A DNA stretch of 41,074 nt. It comes from Lichenicola sp964658455. Lineage in GTDB: Bacteria; Pseudomonadota; Alphaproteobacteria; Acetobacterales; Acetobacteraceae. The notes under the pieces were generated by a model, which was not told the origin of the DNA, ran no database searches, and saw only the letters and a list, made by a program, of their open reading frames with translations. Made by a program: the position numbers and the translations under genes. Position 1 is the first letter of the stretch, and each line of letters starts with the position of its first letter. The stretch spans positions 1-41,074 of the forward strand of contig CAZZZA010000013.1 of NCBI GenBank assembly GCA_964658455.1, written 5' to 3'. Below, in pieces: positions 34,340 to 41,074 of the stretch.

Positions 34340-34522
34340 CTATTTGACGGCGTCGCGGACCGTGTCCTTGGTCTTGCCGACGCCTTCCTGCACCTTGCCG
34401 GCGGCCTTCTCAGCCTTGCCCTCGGCCTGCAGCTTGTCGTTGCCGGTCACCTTGCCGGCGATGTCCTTCACCGTGCCCTTGATCTGCTGGCCGATGCCTT
34501 CGACGCGATCCTTGTCAACCAT
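34340..34522 (-). CDS. CsbD family stress-response protein
   Basis: A 60-residue, highly charged helical protein: MVDKDRVEGIGQQIKGTVKD then KVTGNDKLQAEGKAEKAAGK. CsbD-like proteins are induced by general stress in many bacteria; their molecular role is unclear. The real gene is only this short frame; a longer open frame that reaches 35200 is the shadow of lolA. It lies 74 bases after the lolA stop, and is followed by a pair of hairpins. Confidence 0.9.
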   Translation of the reverse strand: MVDKDRVEGIGQQIKGTVKDIAGKVTGNDKLQAEGKAEKAAGKVQEGVGKTKDTVRDAVK

Positions 34523-34596
34523 GGAAGGTCTCCCTCTCGAGGGCGATGCTGCCCTTGCCTGGAGAAAACGGATCAACCGCCGGCGGGTTCCTCGGC

Positions 34597-35232
34597 TCAG
34601 CGCGCCCCGGCGTCGGCGGCATTGGTGTCGAACAGGCGCGCCGGCATGCTGACGCCGCTGGCCAGGTCGGACAGCGCGATCCGGGTCTCGCGTCCCTGCG
34701 CGTCGACTACCCGCCAGCCGTGCAGTAGCAGCGGGTTGTCGGCGACCAGCAGGGTCAGGCTGCCCTCCGACGGGGTGGCGGTCCTGACCAGGGTGAGCTG
34801 CAGCAGCCCGTCGGCGTGGGAGAAGCCGGTAATGGTGACGTCGCCAGACAGGCTGAGCCTCGGCCGCAGCAGCAGGCCGAGCGGGGTGCGGTCCAGCGGG
34901 ATGTCGGTGGTCTGCCCCAGCGCGCTGTCGGTGAAGACCAGCTTGCCGTTGCCGGCCACCAGCAGCAGCGGGCTCGGCTTGTCGTACTCGAAGCGCATCC
35001 GGCCGGGACGGTCCAGCCACACGGTCCCGGTGCTGCGCTGGCCGTCCGGCGCGATCTGCTCGAAGCGGCCCCGCAGCGTGGTGATGCCGGCCAGCGTGTC
35101 CTGGATCCTGTCGACCCAGCCCTGGTCGGCCGGGGTGAGCGCCGCCGGCGCGTCGGCGGCGGCGGCGGCGAGGGCGGGCCCGGGAGCGGCGGCCAGACAC
35201 AGGAACAGCAGGGCGGAGGCGGGGATGCGCAT
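34597..35232 (-). CDS. lolA: Outer-membrane lipoprotein carrier protein LolA
   Basis: A 211-residue periplasmic protein. A clear signal peptide (MRIPASALLFLCLAAAPGPALA, cut after Ala22-Ala) precedes the beta-barrel domain, which includes LRGRFEQIAPDGQRSTGTVWL, PGRMRFEYDKPSPLLLV and DNPLLLHGWRVVDAQGRETRIAL. LolA carries lipoproteins from the LolCDE complex to the outer membrane. The gene sits between mbfA and csbD on the same strand with short spaces, though a shared function is not evident. Confidence 0.9.
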   Translation of the reverse strand: MRIPASALLFLCLAAAPGPALAAAAADAPAALTPADQGWVDRIQDTLAGITTLRGRFEQIAPDGQRSTGTVWLDRPGRMRFEYDKPSPLLLVAGNGKLVFTDSALGQTTDIPLDRTPLGLLLRPRLSLSGDVTITGFSHADGLLQLTLVRTATPSEGSLTLLVADNPLLLHGWRVVDAQGRETRIALSDLASGVSMPARLFDTNAADAGAR

Positions 35233-35265
35233 GATGGCGGGCAGGATAGCGCGTTTCGCGGCGCG

Positions 35266-36231
35266 CTACACCGAGCCGATCAGCACCCCGGCCGCGAACA
35301 CCAGCCCACCGCCGAACAGGATCTGGATCGCCGCCGACAGCAGCGGCGTATCCTGGTAGCGCCAGCGGATCCAGGAGATCAGCGCCAGCTCGACCACCAC
35401 CACCACCAGCGCCACCGCCAGCGCCTGGGCGAAGTTCGGGATCAGGAACGGCAGCGTATGGCCGATGCCGCCGGCGGTGGTCATCAGCCCGCAGATCAGG
35501 CCGCGCAGCAGCGGCGCGCCGCGTCCGGAGAGCTTGCCGTCGTCGGACAGGGCCTCGGCGAACCCCATGGAGATCCCGGCGCCCACCGACGCCGCGACGC
35601 CGACCAGGAACGCGTTCCAGGGCAGGTGGGTGGCGAACGCGGCGGCGAACACCGGCGCCAGCGTCGAGACCGAGCCGTCCATGAGCCCGACCAGGCCGGG
35701 CTGCACCACCTGCAGCACGAACCGGCGCCGGGCATCGTCATCCTCGGTCTCGCGCTTGGCCGCCGGCAGGCGGCGCAGCGCGATCTCGCCGGCGGCCTGC
35801 TCGTGCGCGTCCTCGGCGGCGGCGAGATCGCCCAGCAGCCGGCGCATCGAGGCATCGCTGGTGCGCAGCGCCGCCTGGCGATAGAAGCGCGCCGCGTCGC
35901 GTTCCATCTGGCTGGCATGGCGGCGCATCGCCTCGATCCCGGAGCGCTGCACCTGCCAGGCCGGCTTGCGCTGCACGAAGCCGGCCACGTCCTGGCGGCG
36001 CACCAGCGGGATGTGCGCGCCGAATCGCTCGGTATGCATGTCGATCAGGGCGCGGCGATGGCCCTGCTCCTCGCGCGCCATCTCGTCGAAGATCCCGGCG
36101 CTGTCTGGGAAGTTCTCGCGCAGGTGATGCGCGAAGTCGGCGTAGATGCGCCCGTCCTCCTCCTCGGCGGCGATCGCCAGGGCCAGCAGTTCGCTCTCGG
36201 TCAGGTCGTCGATCTTGCGCATCCGCGACAT
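35266..36231 (-). CDS. mbfA: Membrane-bound ferritin-VIT1 protein (MbfA-type iron exporter)
   Basis: A 321-residue fusion of a rubrerythrin/ferritin-like diiron domain (about residues 1-165) and a VIT1/CCC1-like membrane transporter (about 170-321). In the first domain AIAAEEEDGRIY, REEQGH (54-58, ExxH) and AAAEDAHEQ (a second ExxH) supply metal ligands. The transporter part has PGLVGLMDGSVSTLAPVFA and VGVAASVGAGISMGFAEAL, plus four to five hydrophobic segments. In Bradyrhizobium and Agrobacterium, MbfA exports iron and protects from peroxide under Irr control. A 17-bp palindrome lies 72 bases before the start. The ATG at 36231 follows purH on the same strand. Confidence 0.9.
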   Translation of the reverse strand: MSRMRKIDDLTESELLALAIAAEEEDGRIYADFAHHLRENFPDSAGIFDEMAREEQGHRRALIDMHTERFGAHIPLVRRQDVAGFVQRKPAWQVQRSGIEAMRRHASQMERDAARFYRQAALRTSDASMRRLLGDLAAAEDAHEQAAGEIALRRLPAAKRETEDDDARRRFVLQVVQPGLVGLMDGSVSTLAPVFAAAFATHLPWNAFLVGVAASVGAGISMGFAEALSDDGKLSGRGAPLLRGLICGLMTTAGGIGHTLPFLIPNFAQALAVALVVVVVELALISWIRWRYQDTPLLSAAIQILFGGGLVFAAGVLIGSV

Positions 36232-36265
36232 GTGCCACGGCTGCGTAAGTTTTCAAGTCGTTTTA

Positions 36266-36278
36266 TTTGCGTTGCAAA
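36266..36278. promoter_or_regulatory. Second short inverted repeat upstream of mbfA
   Basis: TTTGC-GTT-GCAAA, a perfect five-base inverted repeat in an AT-rich leader 35 bases before the mbfA start. It may be part of a promoter operator together with the upstream 17-bp palindrome. Confidence 0.25.
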
Positions 36279-36302
36279 CGGTTCTCGATAACAACGCCCA
36301 AG

Positions 36303-36319
36303 TTGAGAATGGCACTCAA
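36303..36319. promoter_or_regulatory. Iron-responsive operator candidate (Irr/ICE-like palindrome)
   Basis: TTGAGAATGGCACTCAA has TTGAG/CTCAA arms around seven bases, overlapping the purH stop codon and lying 72 bases before mbfA. It shares about 12 of 17 positions with an ICE-like sequence of TTTAGAA-type arms recalled from rhizobia, and also fits the TGA-N9-TCA layout of iron boxes. Given that mbfA orthologs are Irr-regulated, a role in iron control is a reasonable inference. Confidence 0.45.
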
Positions 36320-37890
36320 TGGCGGAAATGACGCATTCCGGTGAATACCATCGCAATGTTCGCCTTGTCGGCGGCGGCGATCACTTCGGCGTCGCGGATC
36401 GAGCCGCCCGGCTGGATCACCGCGGTGGCGCCGGCCGCGATCGCCACCTCCAGCCCGTCGGCGAACGGGAAGAACGCGTCCGACGCCACCACGCTGCCCT
36501 CGGTCAGCCGCTGCGCCAGCCCGGCCAGCTTTGCCGCCTCCTCCCCCTTGGCGGCGGCGATCCTGGCGGAATCCACCCGGCTCATCTGCCCGGCGCCGAC
36601 ACCGACGGTGGCGCCGTCGCGGACATAGACGATCGCGTTCGACTTCACGTGCTTGGCGACCCTGAAGGCCAGGGTCAGGTCGGCCAGCTCCGCCTCGGTC
36701 GGCGCCCGCTTCGTCACCACCCGGAACGCGGTGGCGCGACCGTCGTCGCGGGTCTGCGCCAGGAAGCCGCCGGCCACGCTCCTGACCACGACGCCCGGCG
36801 CCTGCGGGTCGGGCAGCCCGCCGGTCAGCAGCAGCCGCAGGTTCTTCTTGGCGGACAGCACGGCCTTCGCCGCCTCTGTGGCCTCCGGCGCCACGATCAC
36901 CTCGGTGAAGATCGCCGCGATCCGCGTCGCCGCCGCCTCGTCCAGGGTGCGGTTCACCGCGACGATGCCGCCGAACGCCGACACTGGGTCGCAGCGCAGC
37001 GCCAGCTCCCAGGCGGTGGCGAGGTCGTCCGCCTCGGCGACGCCGCACGGGTTGGCATGCTTGACGATCACCACCGCCGGGCGCTCGAACTCGGCCACCG
37101 CCTCGAAGGCGGCATCGGTATCGTTCAGGTTGTTGAACGACAGCGCCTTGCCCTGCACCTGCACCGCGCTGGCGATGCCCGGACGGTCGCTGCCGTCGGC
37201 ATAGAAGGCGGCCCGCTGGTGCGGGTTCTCGCCGTAGCGCAGCGTCTCGACCCGGGTGCCGACCACGCCGAGCCGGGGCGGCAGCAGGTCGCCGCGCTCG
37301 GCGCTGAACCAGCCGGCGATCGCGGTGTCGTAGGCGGCGGTGCGGCCATAGGCGGCGCCGGCCCAGGCGCGGCGATCGGCCAGGGTGGTGCCGCCCAGGG
37401 TGGCGATGCTGTCGATCAGCGCCTGGTATTGCGCGGCGTCGGTCAGCACTGCGACATGCTGGTGGTTCTTGGCGGCGGCGCGGATCAGCGCCGGGCCGCC
37501 GATATCGATGTTCTCGATGCAGTCGTCCGCGGCGGCGCCGGACGCGACGGTGGCCTCGAACGGGTAGAGGTTAACGCACACCAGATCGATCGGCGCGATC
37601 GCATGCTGCTGCATCTGCGCCACATGCTCCGGCAGATCGCGCCGGCCCAGGATGCCGCCATGGATCTGCGGCACCAGCGTCTTGACCCGCCCGTCCAGGA
37701 TCTCCGGAAAGCCGGTATGGTCCGACACCTCGACCACGCTCAGGCCCGTCTCCCGCAGCGCCCGGGCGGAGCCGCCGGTGGAGAGCAGCTCGGCGCCATG
37801 CTTCACCAGCGCCTGCGCCAGCGCCAGCAGACCGGTCTTGTCGGACACCGAGATCAGGGCGCGCCGGATCGGCAGGATGTCGGAAGTCAT
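36316..37890 (-). CDS. purH: Bifunctional AICAR formyltransferase / IMP cyclohydrolase
   Basis: A 524-residue enzyme that performs the last two steps of IMP synthesis. The N-terminal cyclohydrolase domain starts with RRALISVSDKTGLLALAQAL and STGGSARALRETG; the transformylase domain holds LRYGENPHQRAAFY, FNNLNDTDAAFE, VIVKHANPCGVAE and DAFFPFADGLEVAI. The C-terminus is the canonical GMRHFRH. I chose ATG 37890 (MTSDILPI), the family start. The gene follows the PTS enzyme I gene by 37 bases, so it may be co-transcribed with the PTS genes. Confidence 0.95.
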   Translation of the reverse strand: MTSDILPIRRALISVSDKTGLLALAQALVKHGAELLSTGGSARALRETGLSVVEVSDHTGFPEILDGRVKTLVPQIHGGILGRRDLPEHVAQMQQHAIAPIDLVCVNLYPFEATVASGAAADDCIENIDIGGPALIRAAAKNHQHVAVLTDAAQYQALIDSIATLGGTTLADRRAWAGAAYGRTAAYDTAIAGWFSAERGDLLPPRLGVVGTRVETLRYGENPHQRAAFYADGSDRPGIASAVQVQGKALSFNNLNDTDAAFEAVAEFERPAVVIVKHANPCGVAEADDLATAWELALRCDPVSAFGGIVAVNRTLDEAAATRIAAIFTEVIVAPEATEAAKAVLSAKKNLRLLLTGGLPDPQAPGVVVRSVAGGFLAQTRDDGRATAFRVVTKRAPTEAELADLTLAFRVAKHVKSNAIVYVRDGATVGVGAGQMSRVDSARIAAAKGEEAAKLAGLAQRLTEGSVVASDAFFPFADGLEVAIAAGATAVIQPGGSIRDAEVIAAADKANIAMVFTGMRHFRH

Positions 37891-37927
37891 GCGTGTATCC
37901 CCAACGCCGGACAGCAGGAGCGGCCTT

Positions 37928-39829
37928 CTAGCGCCGCGCAAACTCGGTGAGAAGCCGCAGCACCTGCTCGGTGTCGCTCTCCTCCATCACCCGGCGCGCC
38001 AGCCGGCGGCATTCGTCGAGCGAGGTATGGCGCACCACCTGCTTCACCTTCGGGATCGCCGAGGCGTTCATGCTGAACGAGCGCAGCCCCATGCCCAGCA
38101 GCAACGGCACCACCAGCGGGTTGCCGCCGATCTCGCCGCACAGCGACACCGGCCGTCGCAGGCGCAGCGCCACCCCGGTCACATGCGCGATCAGCTGCAG
38201 CACCGCCGGGTGCAGCGGCTCGTAGAGCGCCTGCACGCCGGTCGCGGCGCGATCCACCGCGAGCGTGTACATCGCCAGGTCGTTGGTGCCGATCGCCATG
38301 AACTCGGCTTCCAGGCCGAGCGCCTCGGCGCCGAGTGCCGCCGCCGGGGTCTCGACCATGATACCGAGCGGCGGCAGGGTGTCGCCGAGCCGGACCCCCT
38401 TGCGCCGCATCCGGCGCGCGACCCGCTCATAGATCTCGCGGGCCTCGCGCAGCTCCGCCACCGTGGTCACCATCGGCAGCAGCACCCGGGTCGGGCCCTC
38501 GGCGGCGGCGCGCAGGATCGCGGCGAACTGCGTCTCCAGCACCGCGGGGTGGCGCAACAGCAGCCGCAGCCCGCGCAGGCCCAGCGCCGGGTTCAGGTCG
38601 GCGCCGAGGAAGCCGATGCCCGACAGCGCCTCGCTGTGCTTCTCGCCGCCCCAGTCGAGCACGCGGATGGTGGTGCAGTCGCCGCCCATCGCCGCGAGCA
38701 CCGCGCGGTAGATCCGCTCCTGCGACGCCTCGTCCGGCATGGTGTCGGAATTGATGAACAGGAACTCGGTGCGCAGCAGTCCGATCCCGGCCGCCCCCGC
38801 CTGGGCGATCAGCGGCAGCTCCGCCGGAAGCTCCAGATTGGCCTGCAGCTCGACCGTCTCGCCGCCCGACAGGCGCGCCGGCAGCCGCCGCAGCCGGGCC
38901 AGCTTCTGGCGCTCGCGCGCGTAATCGACCACCGCGTGCCGCGCCGCGGCCAGGGTGGCGGGGGCCGGATCGAGCGTCACCGTGCCGGCCGCGCCATCGA
39001 CCACCACCTGCACCCCGGAGCGCCCGCCGGACTGGATCAGCGACCGCGCCCGGGCGCTGAACCCGGCGACCCCCAGCACGGCGGGAATGCCGAGCGCGCG
39101 CAGCATGATCGCGGTATGGTCGGTGACGCCGCCATCATCCATCACCACGCCGGCGATCCGCGCCGGATCGATCAGCGCCGCGTCCGCCGGCCGCAACTGC
39201 TCCGCCACCAGCACCGCGCCCGGCGGCATGCCGGAGAACGAGCGGAACGGCGCGCGCATCAGGTTGCGCACCAGCCGGCGGCCGATCTCGCGCACCTCTT
39301 CGCCGCGTCGCAGCGCCGAGGTCGCCTCCTCTGCATCGGCACCGCCCGACAGGCTGGCCTCGGCCAGGCGCGCGGCCAGCGTCTCGGCTTCCGCTAGCAC
39401 CGCCGCCTCGGCATTGAGCCGTTCCTCGGTGATGCGCCGGGTGATCTGGCGCAGCAGCCGCGACGGGCCCAGCATCTGCCGGTACGCGTCGAGCAGCGGC
39501 GCGATCTCGGCCTGGGTATCCTCCGACAGCAGCGCCAGCCGGTTCTTGAGCTTCTCGAGCTGGCGCAGCGAGCGTTCGACCGCCTCGCGCAGCCGGACCA
39601 GTTCCGGCTCGATCTGGGCCGGCTCGAGCGTATGGGTGTCGATGGTGGCCGGCGCCTCGTCGGCGAACGCCACCGGACCGACCGCGATCCCGGAATAGAT
39701 GCCGATCCCGGAGAACCGCCGTTCCTCGATCGGCGCGGCGGCCCGCGCCGGCTTAGCGCCCGCCCGCCCCGTGGCCTTCGCGGCCGCCTTGCGCGGGGCC
39801 TTCGCGCCGGTGGGCTCACTCCTGCTCAT
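37928..39829 (-). CDS. ptsI: Phosphoenolpyruvate-protein phosphotransferase (PTS enzyme I)
   Basis: A 633-residue enzyme I that phosphorylates HPr with PEP. Domains in order: a Lys/Ala/Arg-rich N-terminal tail (1-35), the HPr-binding helical domain, the phospho-His region DDGGVTDHTAIMLRAL with His238 in TDH rather than the usual TSH, and the PEP-binding barrel with GLLRTEFLFIN, the MVTTVAELREAREIY segment, GTNDLAMYTLAVDR and SLCGEIGGNP. It lacks a GAF domain, so it is the sugar-type rather than PtsP-type. ATG 39829 overlaps the end of ptsH by 14 bases. Confidence 0.94.
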   Translation of the reverse strand: MSRSEPTGAKAPRKAAAKATGRAGAKPARAAAPIEERRFSGIGIYSGIAVGPVAFADEAPATIDTHTLEPAQIEPELVRLREAVERSLRQLEKLKNRLALLSEDTQAEIAPLLDAYRQMLGPSRLLRQITRRITEERLNAEAAVLAEAETLAARLAEASLSGGADAEEATSALRRGEEVREIGRRLVRNLMRAPFRSFSGMPPGAVLVAEQLRPADAALIDPARIAGVVMDDGGVTDHTAIMLRALGIPAVLGVAGFSARARSLIQSGGRSGVQVVVDGAAGTVTLDPAPATLAAARHAVVDYARERQKLARLRRLPARLSGGETVELQANLELPAELPLIAQAGAAGIGLLRTEFLFINSDTMPDEASQERIYRAVLAAMGGDCTTIRVLDWGGEKHSEALSGIGFLGADLNPALGLRGLRLLLRHPAVLETQFAAILRAAAEGPTRVLLPMVTTVAELREAREIYERVARRMRRKGVRLGDTLPPLGIMVETPAAALGAEALGLEAEFMAIGTNDLAMYTLAVDRAATGVQALYEPLHPAVLQLIAHVTGVALRLRRPVSLCGEIGGNPLVVPLLLGMGLRSFSMNASAIPKVKQVVRHTSLDECRRLARRVMEESDTEQVLRLLTEFARR

Positions 39830-40115
39830 CGAAGCCCGTCTCGACCAGGCGCGCCAGCGCCTCGAGCGCCTGCTGCGCGTCCCAGCCGTCCGCATCCGCC
39901 TGCAGCACGATGGTGGTGCCGCGGCCGGCACCCAGCATCATCAAGCCCATGATCGAACGCGCCGACACGGTCTCGCCGTTGCGCGACACCTCGACCGGGG
40001 TGGAGAAGCGCTCGGCGGCGACCACGAACTTGGCGGCGGCGCGGGCATGCAGGCCACGCAGATTGACGATGGTGACGCTGCGGCTCAGCCGGTCGGTGCC
40101 ACCATCGACCGTCAC
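39816..40115 (-). CDS. ptsH: Phosphocarrier protein HPr
   Basis: A 99-residue HPr. The active-site histidine is His23 in GLHARAAAKF, and the regulatory serine is Ser54 in SARSIMGLMML, the site phosphorylated by HPr kinase. An N-terminal extension of about ten residues precedes the domain. The GTG start lies one base after the EIIA stop. In Alphaproteobacteria lacking PTS permeases, HPr serves as a regulator rather than in sugar uptake, and the presence of the Ser54 site fits HprK control. Confidence 0.93.
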   Translation of the reverse strand: MTVDGGTDRLSRSVTIVNLRGLHARAAAKFVVAAERFSTPVEVSRNGETVSARSIMGLMMLGAGRGTTIVLQADADGWDAQQALEALARLVETGFDEQE

Positions 40116-40116
40116 G

Positions 40117-40659
40117 CTAGCTCGCGAGCGCCGCGACCCGCTGCACGGGAAGACCGGCCGGCATGGCTCCTAGCGCGGCATCGGGACCGGCACCCAGGGT
40201 CGCGTCGTGCGCCGCATCCGGACCAGCCAGCGCGGTCTGGCAGCAGGCGGCGCCGCCCAGGCAGGCAGCGGGCAGATGCGATGCGGCAGCGATGTATTTG
40301 CGGCCGGCCAGCTCGGCGATGCCGACGCATTCGTCCAGCGTGCGGTCCGACCGGATCTTGGCGAGCTTGACCAGCATCGGCAGGTTGACGCCGGCGATCA
40401 CCTCGATCCCGCCCCGCTCCATCAGCGCGATCGCCAGGTTGGACGGGGTGCTGCCGAACATGTCGGTCAGGATCACCACGCCGTCGCCGCGATCGACCGC
40501 GGCCACCGCCAGCTCCAGGTCGCGCCGCCTGGCCTGGATGTCGTCGTCGGCGCCGATCGACAGGGTCGCCAGCTGCTGCTGCGGCCCGACCACATGCTCG
40601 ACCGCCACCCGGAGCGCGGTGCCGACCTCGAAATGCGTGATGAGCACGAGCCCGATCAT
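40117..40659 (-). CDS. PTS EIIA-Man family protein (regulatory)
   Basis: A 180-residue protein with an EIIA-mannose domain: LVLITHFEVGTAL gives the phosphorylated His9, VILTDMFGSTPSNLA is near residue 63 and the domain ends around residue 125. The remainder is a nonstandard Cys- and Ala-rich tail (HLPAACLGGAACCQTAL) followed by an imperfect GPDAAHDATLGA/GPDAALGA repeat. No EIIB, EIIC or EIID genes accompany it, so it is likely a regulatory output of the PTS rather than a transport component. It is the first of three tightly spaced genes ending with ptsI. Confidence 0.9.
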   Translation of the reverse strand: MIGLVLITHFEVGTALRVAVEHVVGPQQQLATLSIGADDDIQARRRDLELAVAAVDRGDGVVILTDMFGSTPSNLAIALMERGGIEVIAGVNLPMLVKLAKIRSDRTLDECVGIAELAGRKYIAAASHLPAACLGGAACCQTALAGPDAAHDATLGAGPDAALGAMPAGLPVQRVAALAS

Positions 40660-40929
40660 CGTCCAGGCGCTCCGCTCAGGCCCGGCAAGACTTCACTCAC
40701 AACCAAGATCGACCAACCCGTTTCATCTCGCCGCCGGTCGGCGCACGACCCAACCCATCGCAGCAACGCAACAGCCTTGTCCAGCGGACATCGCCGCACG
40801 CCGACGGCGGGCTTTCGGCCGCCACATCGCCCGCAGAACCAAAATAGAGGCACGTTGAGGGGGTTGCGACACAAACCTGTCACCACGCCCATGTGATCCG
40901 TGCGGGACAGCAGCGCGCGGGATGCAAAA
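40660..40929. other. Intergenic region between hprK-like and EIIA genes
   Basis: These 270 bases hold no gene I can support. An open minus-strand frame crosses it, but its codon composition is unlike a gene. This is where rapZ lies in many Alphaproteobacteria, and nothing like its P-loop is seen. The minus-strand promoter for the EIIA-HPr-EI genes is probably in the AT-richer part near 40840-40890, but no clear elements were recognised. Confidence 0.5.
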
Positions 40930-41074
40930 TCAGCACAGCCCGCCGACCGCCAGCCCGCGCCGTCCGGCCAGGCAGTCGAGCGCCAGTTCGATCCGCAACG
41001 GGGTCGAGGCCTCGAACGCCGGCAGCCGCAGCAGCGGCAGCTGAGGTACCCAGACAGCCAGCGCAGCACGAGGC
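40930..41074 (-). CDS. hprK: HPr kinase/phosphorylase-like protein (partial, only the C-terminus visible)
   Basis: The last 47 codons of a gene that continues past the right edge. The visible end includes VPQLPLLRLPAFEASTPLRI then ELALDCLAGRR, which resembles the C-terminus of the short alphaproteobacterial HprK and not RapZ. HprK phosphorylates HPr on Ser54. Location immediately before the EIIA-HPr-EI genes agrees. Only context and a short tail support the call. Confidence 0.55.
   Translation of the reverse strand, partial: PRAALAVWVPQLPLLRLPAFEASTPLRIELALDCLAGRRGLAVGGLC

Noticed and set aside
36640..36660. CACGTG core inside purH as a second parS site
   Set aside because: Only the central bases and a few flanking ones match; other CACGTG occurrences in fabI, prpC and the stress protein gene also lack the full palindrome.
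40656..41069. Minus-strand open frame of 137 codons across the EIIA upstream spacer
   Set aside because: It is Cys/Trp/Arg-rich without family features, and it runs in a different frame from the hprK-like tail.

Overview
This is a GC-rich, tightly packed chromosomal segment from an alphaproteobacterium. The gene content best fits Acetobacteraceae (Rhodospirillales): an incomplete regulatory PTS (HprK-like end, EIIA-Man, HPr, EI), a membrane-bound ferritin-VIT1 protein, waaA-lpxK, a prpDCB cluster, and third codon positions that are almost all G or C. The family assignment is an inference from gene content, not from a database match. I saw no rRNA, tRNA, insertion sequence or CRISPR array. The longest gene-free stretch is about 270 bases, so no gap exceeds 300.

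Positions 1-11851 are an envelope polysaccharide region. On the minus strand a flippase (Wzx-like), two glycosyltransferases and an outer-membrane polysaccharide export lipoprotein run into a compact five-gene cassette: carrier protein, acyl-CoA dehydrogenase, amino acid:[carrier protein] ligase, DUF1839 and a GH2 beta-mannosidase-like protein that runs off the left edge. This cassette is the least characterised system here. It looks designed to load an amino acid on a carrier protein, perhaps oxidise it, and pass it on, possibly to decorate the exported glycan. A divergent glycosyltransferase and a convergent methyltransferase close this block.

Positions 11966-15556 hold prpD-prpC-prpB, the 2-methylcitrate cycle for propionate. 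From 15566 to 20412 a minus-strand operon contains rfbB-rfbA-rfbC-rfbD (dTDP-L-rhamnose), a rhamnosyltransferase-like GT2 and a small membrane protein. Positions 20611-25098 carry an unusually long PLP-fold protein, a histidine phosphatase, a tandem universal stress protein and pdxH.

Positions 25253-30231 on the plus strand hold fabI, aroC, a DUF374 acyltransferase, waaA and lpxK (fatty acid, chorismate, lipid A/Kdo). Between aroC and the acyltransferase is a perfect 16-bp parS palindrome, the binding site of the chromosome-partitioning protein ParB, which suggests an origin-proximal location. From 30381 come a small unknown protein, an LpoA-like lipoprotein divergent from rsmI, and nagA, which overlaps rsmI tail to tail.

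The right end (34340-41074) is all minus strand: partial hprK-like gene, EIIA, HPr, EI, purH, mbfA with a 17-bp iron-box-like palindrome upstream, lolA and csbD. Many starts were chosen inside longer open frames using overlap with the upstream stop codon, Shine-Dalgarno spacing, family length and codon use.
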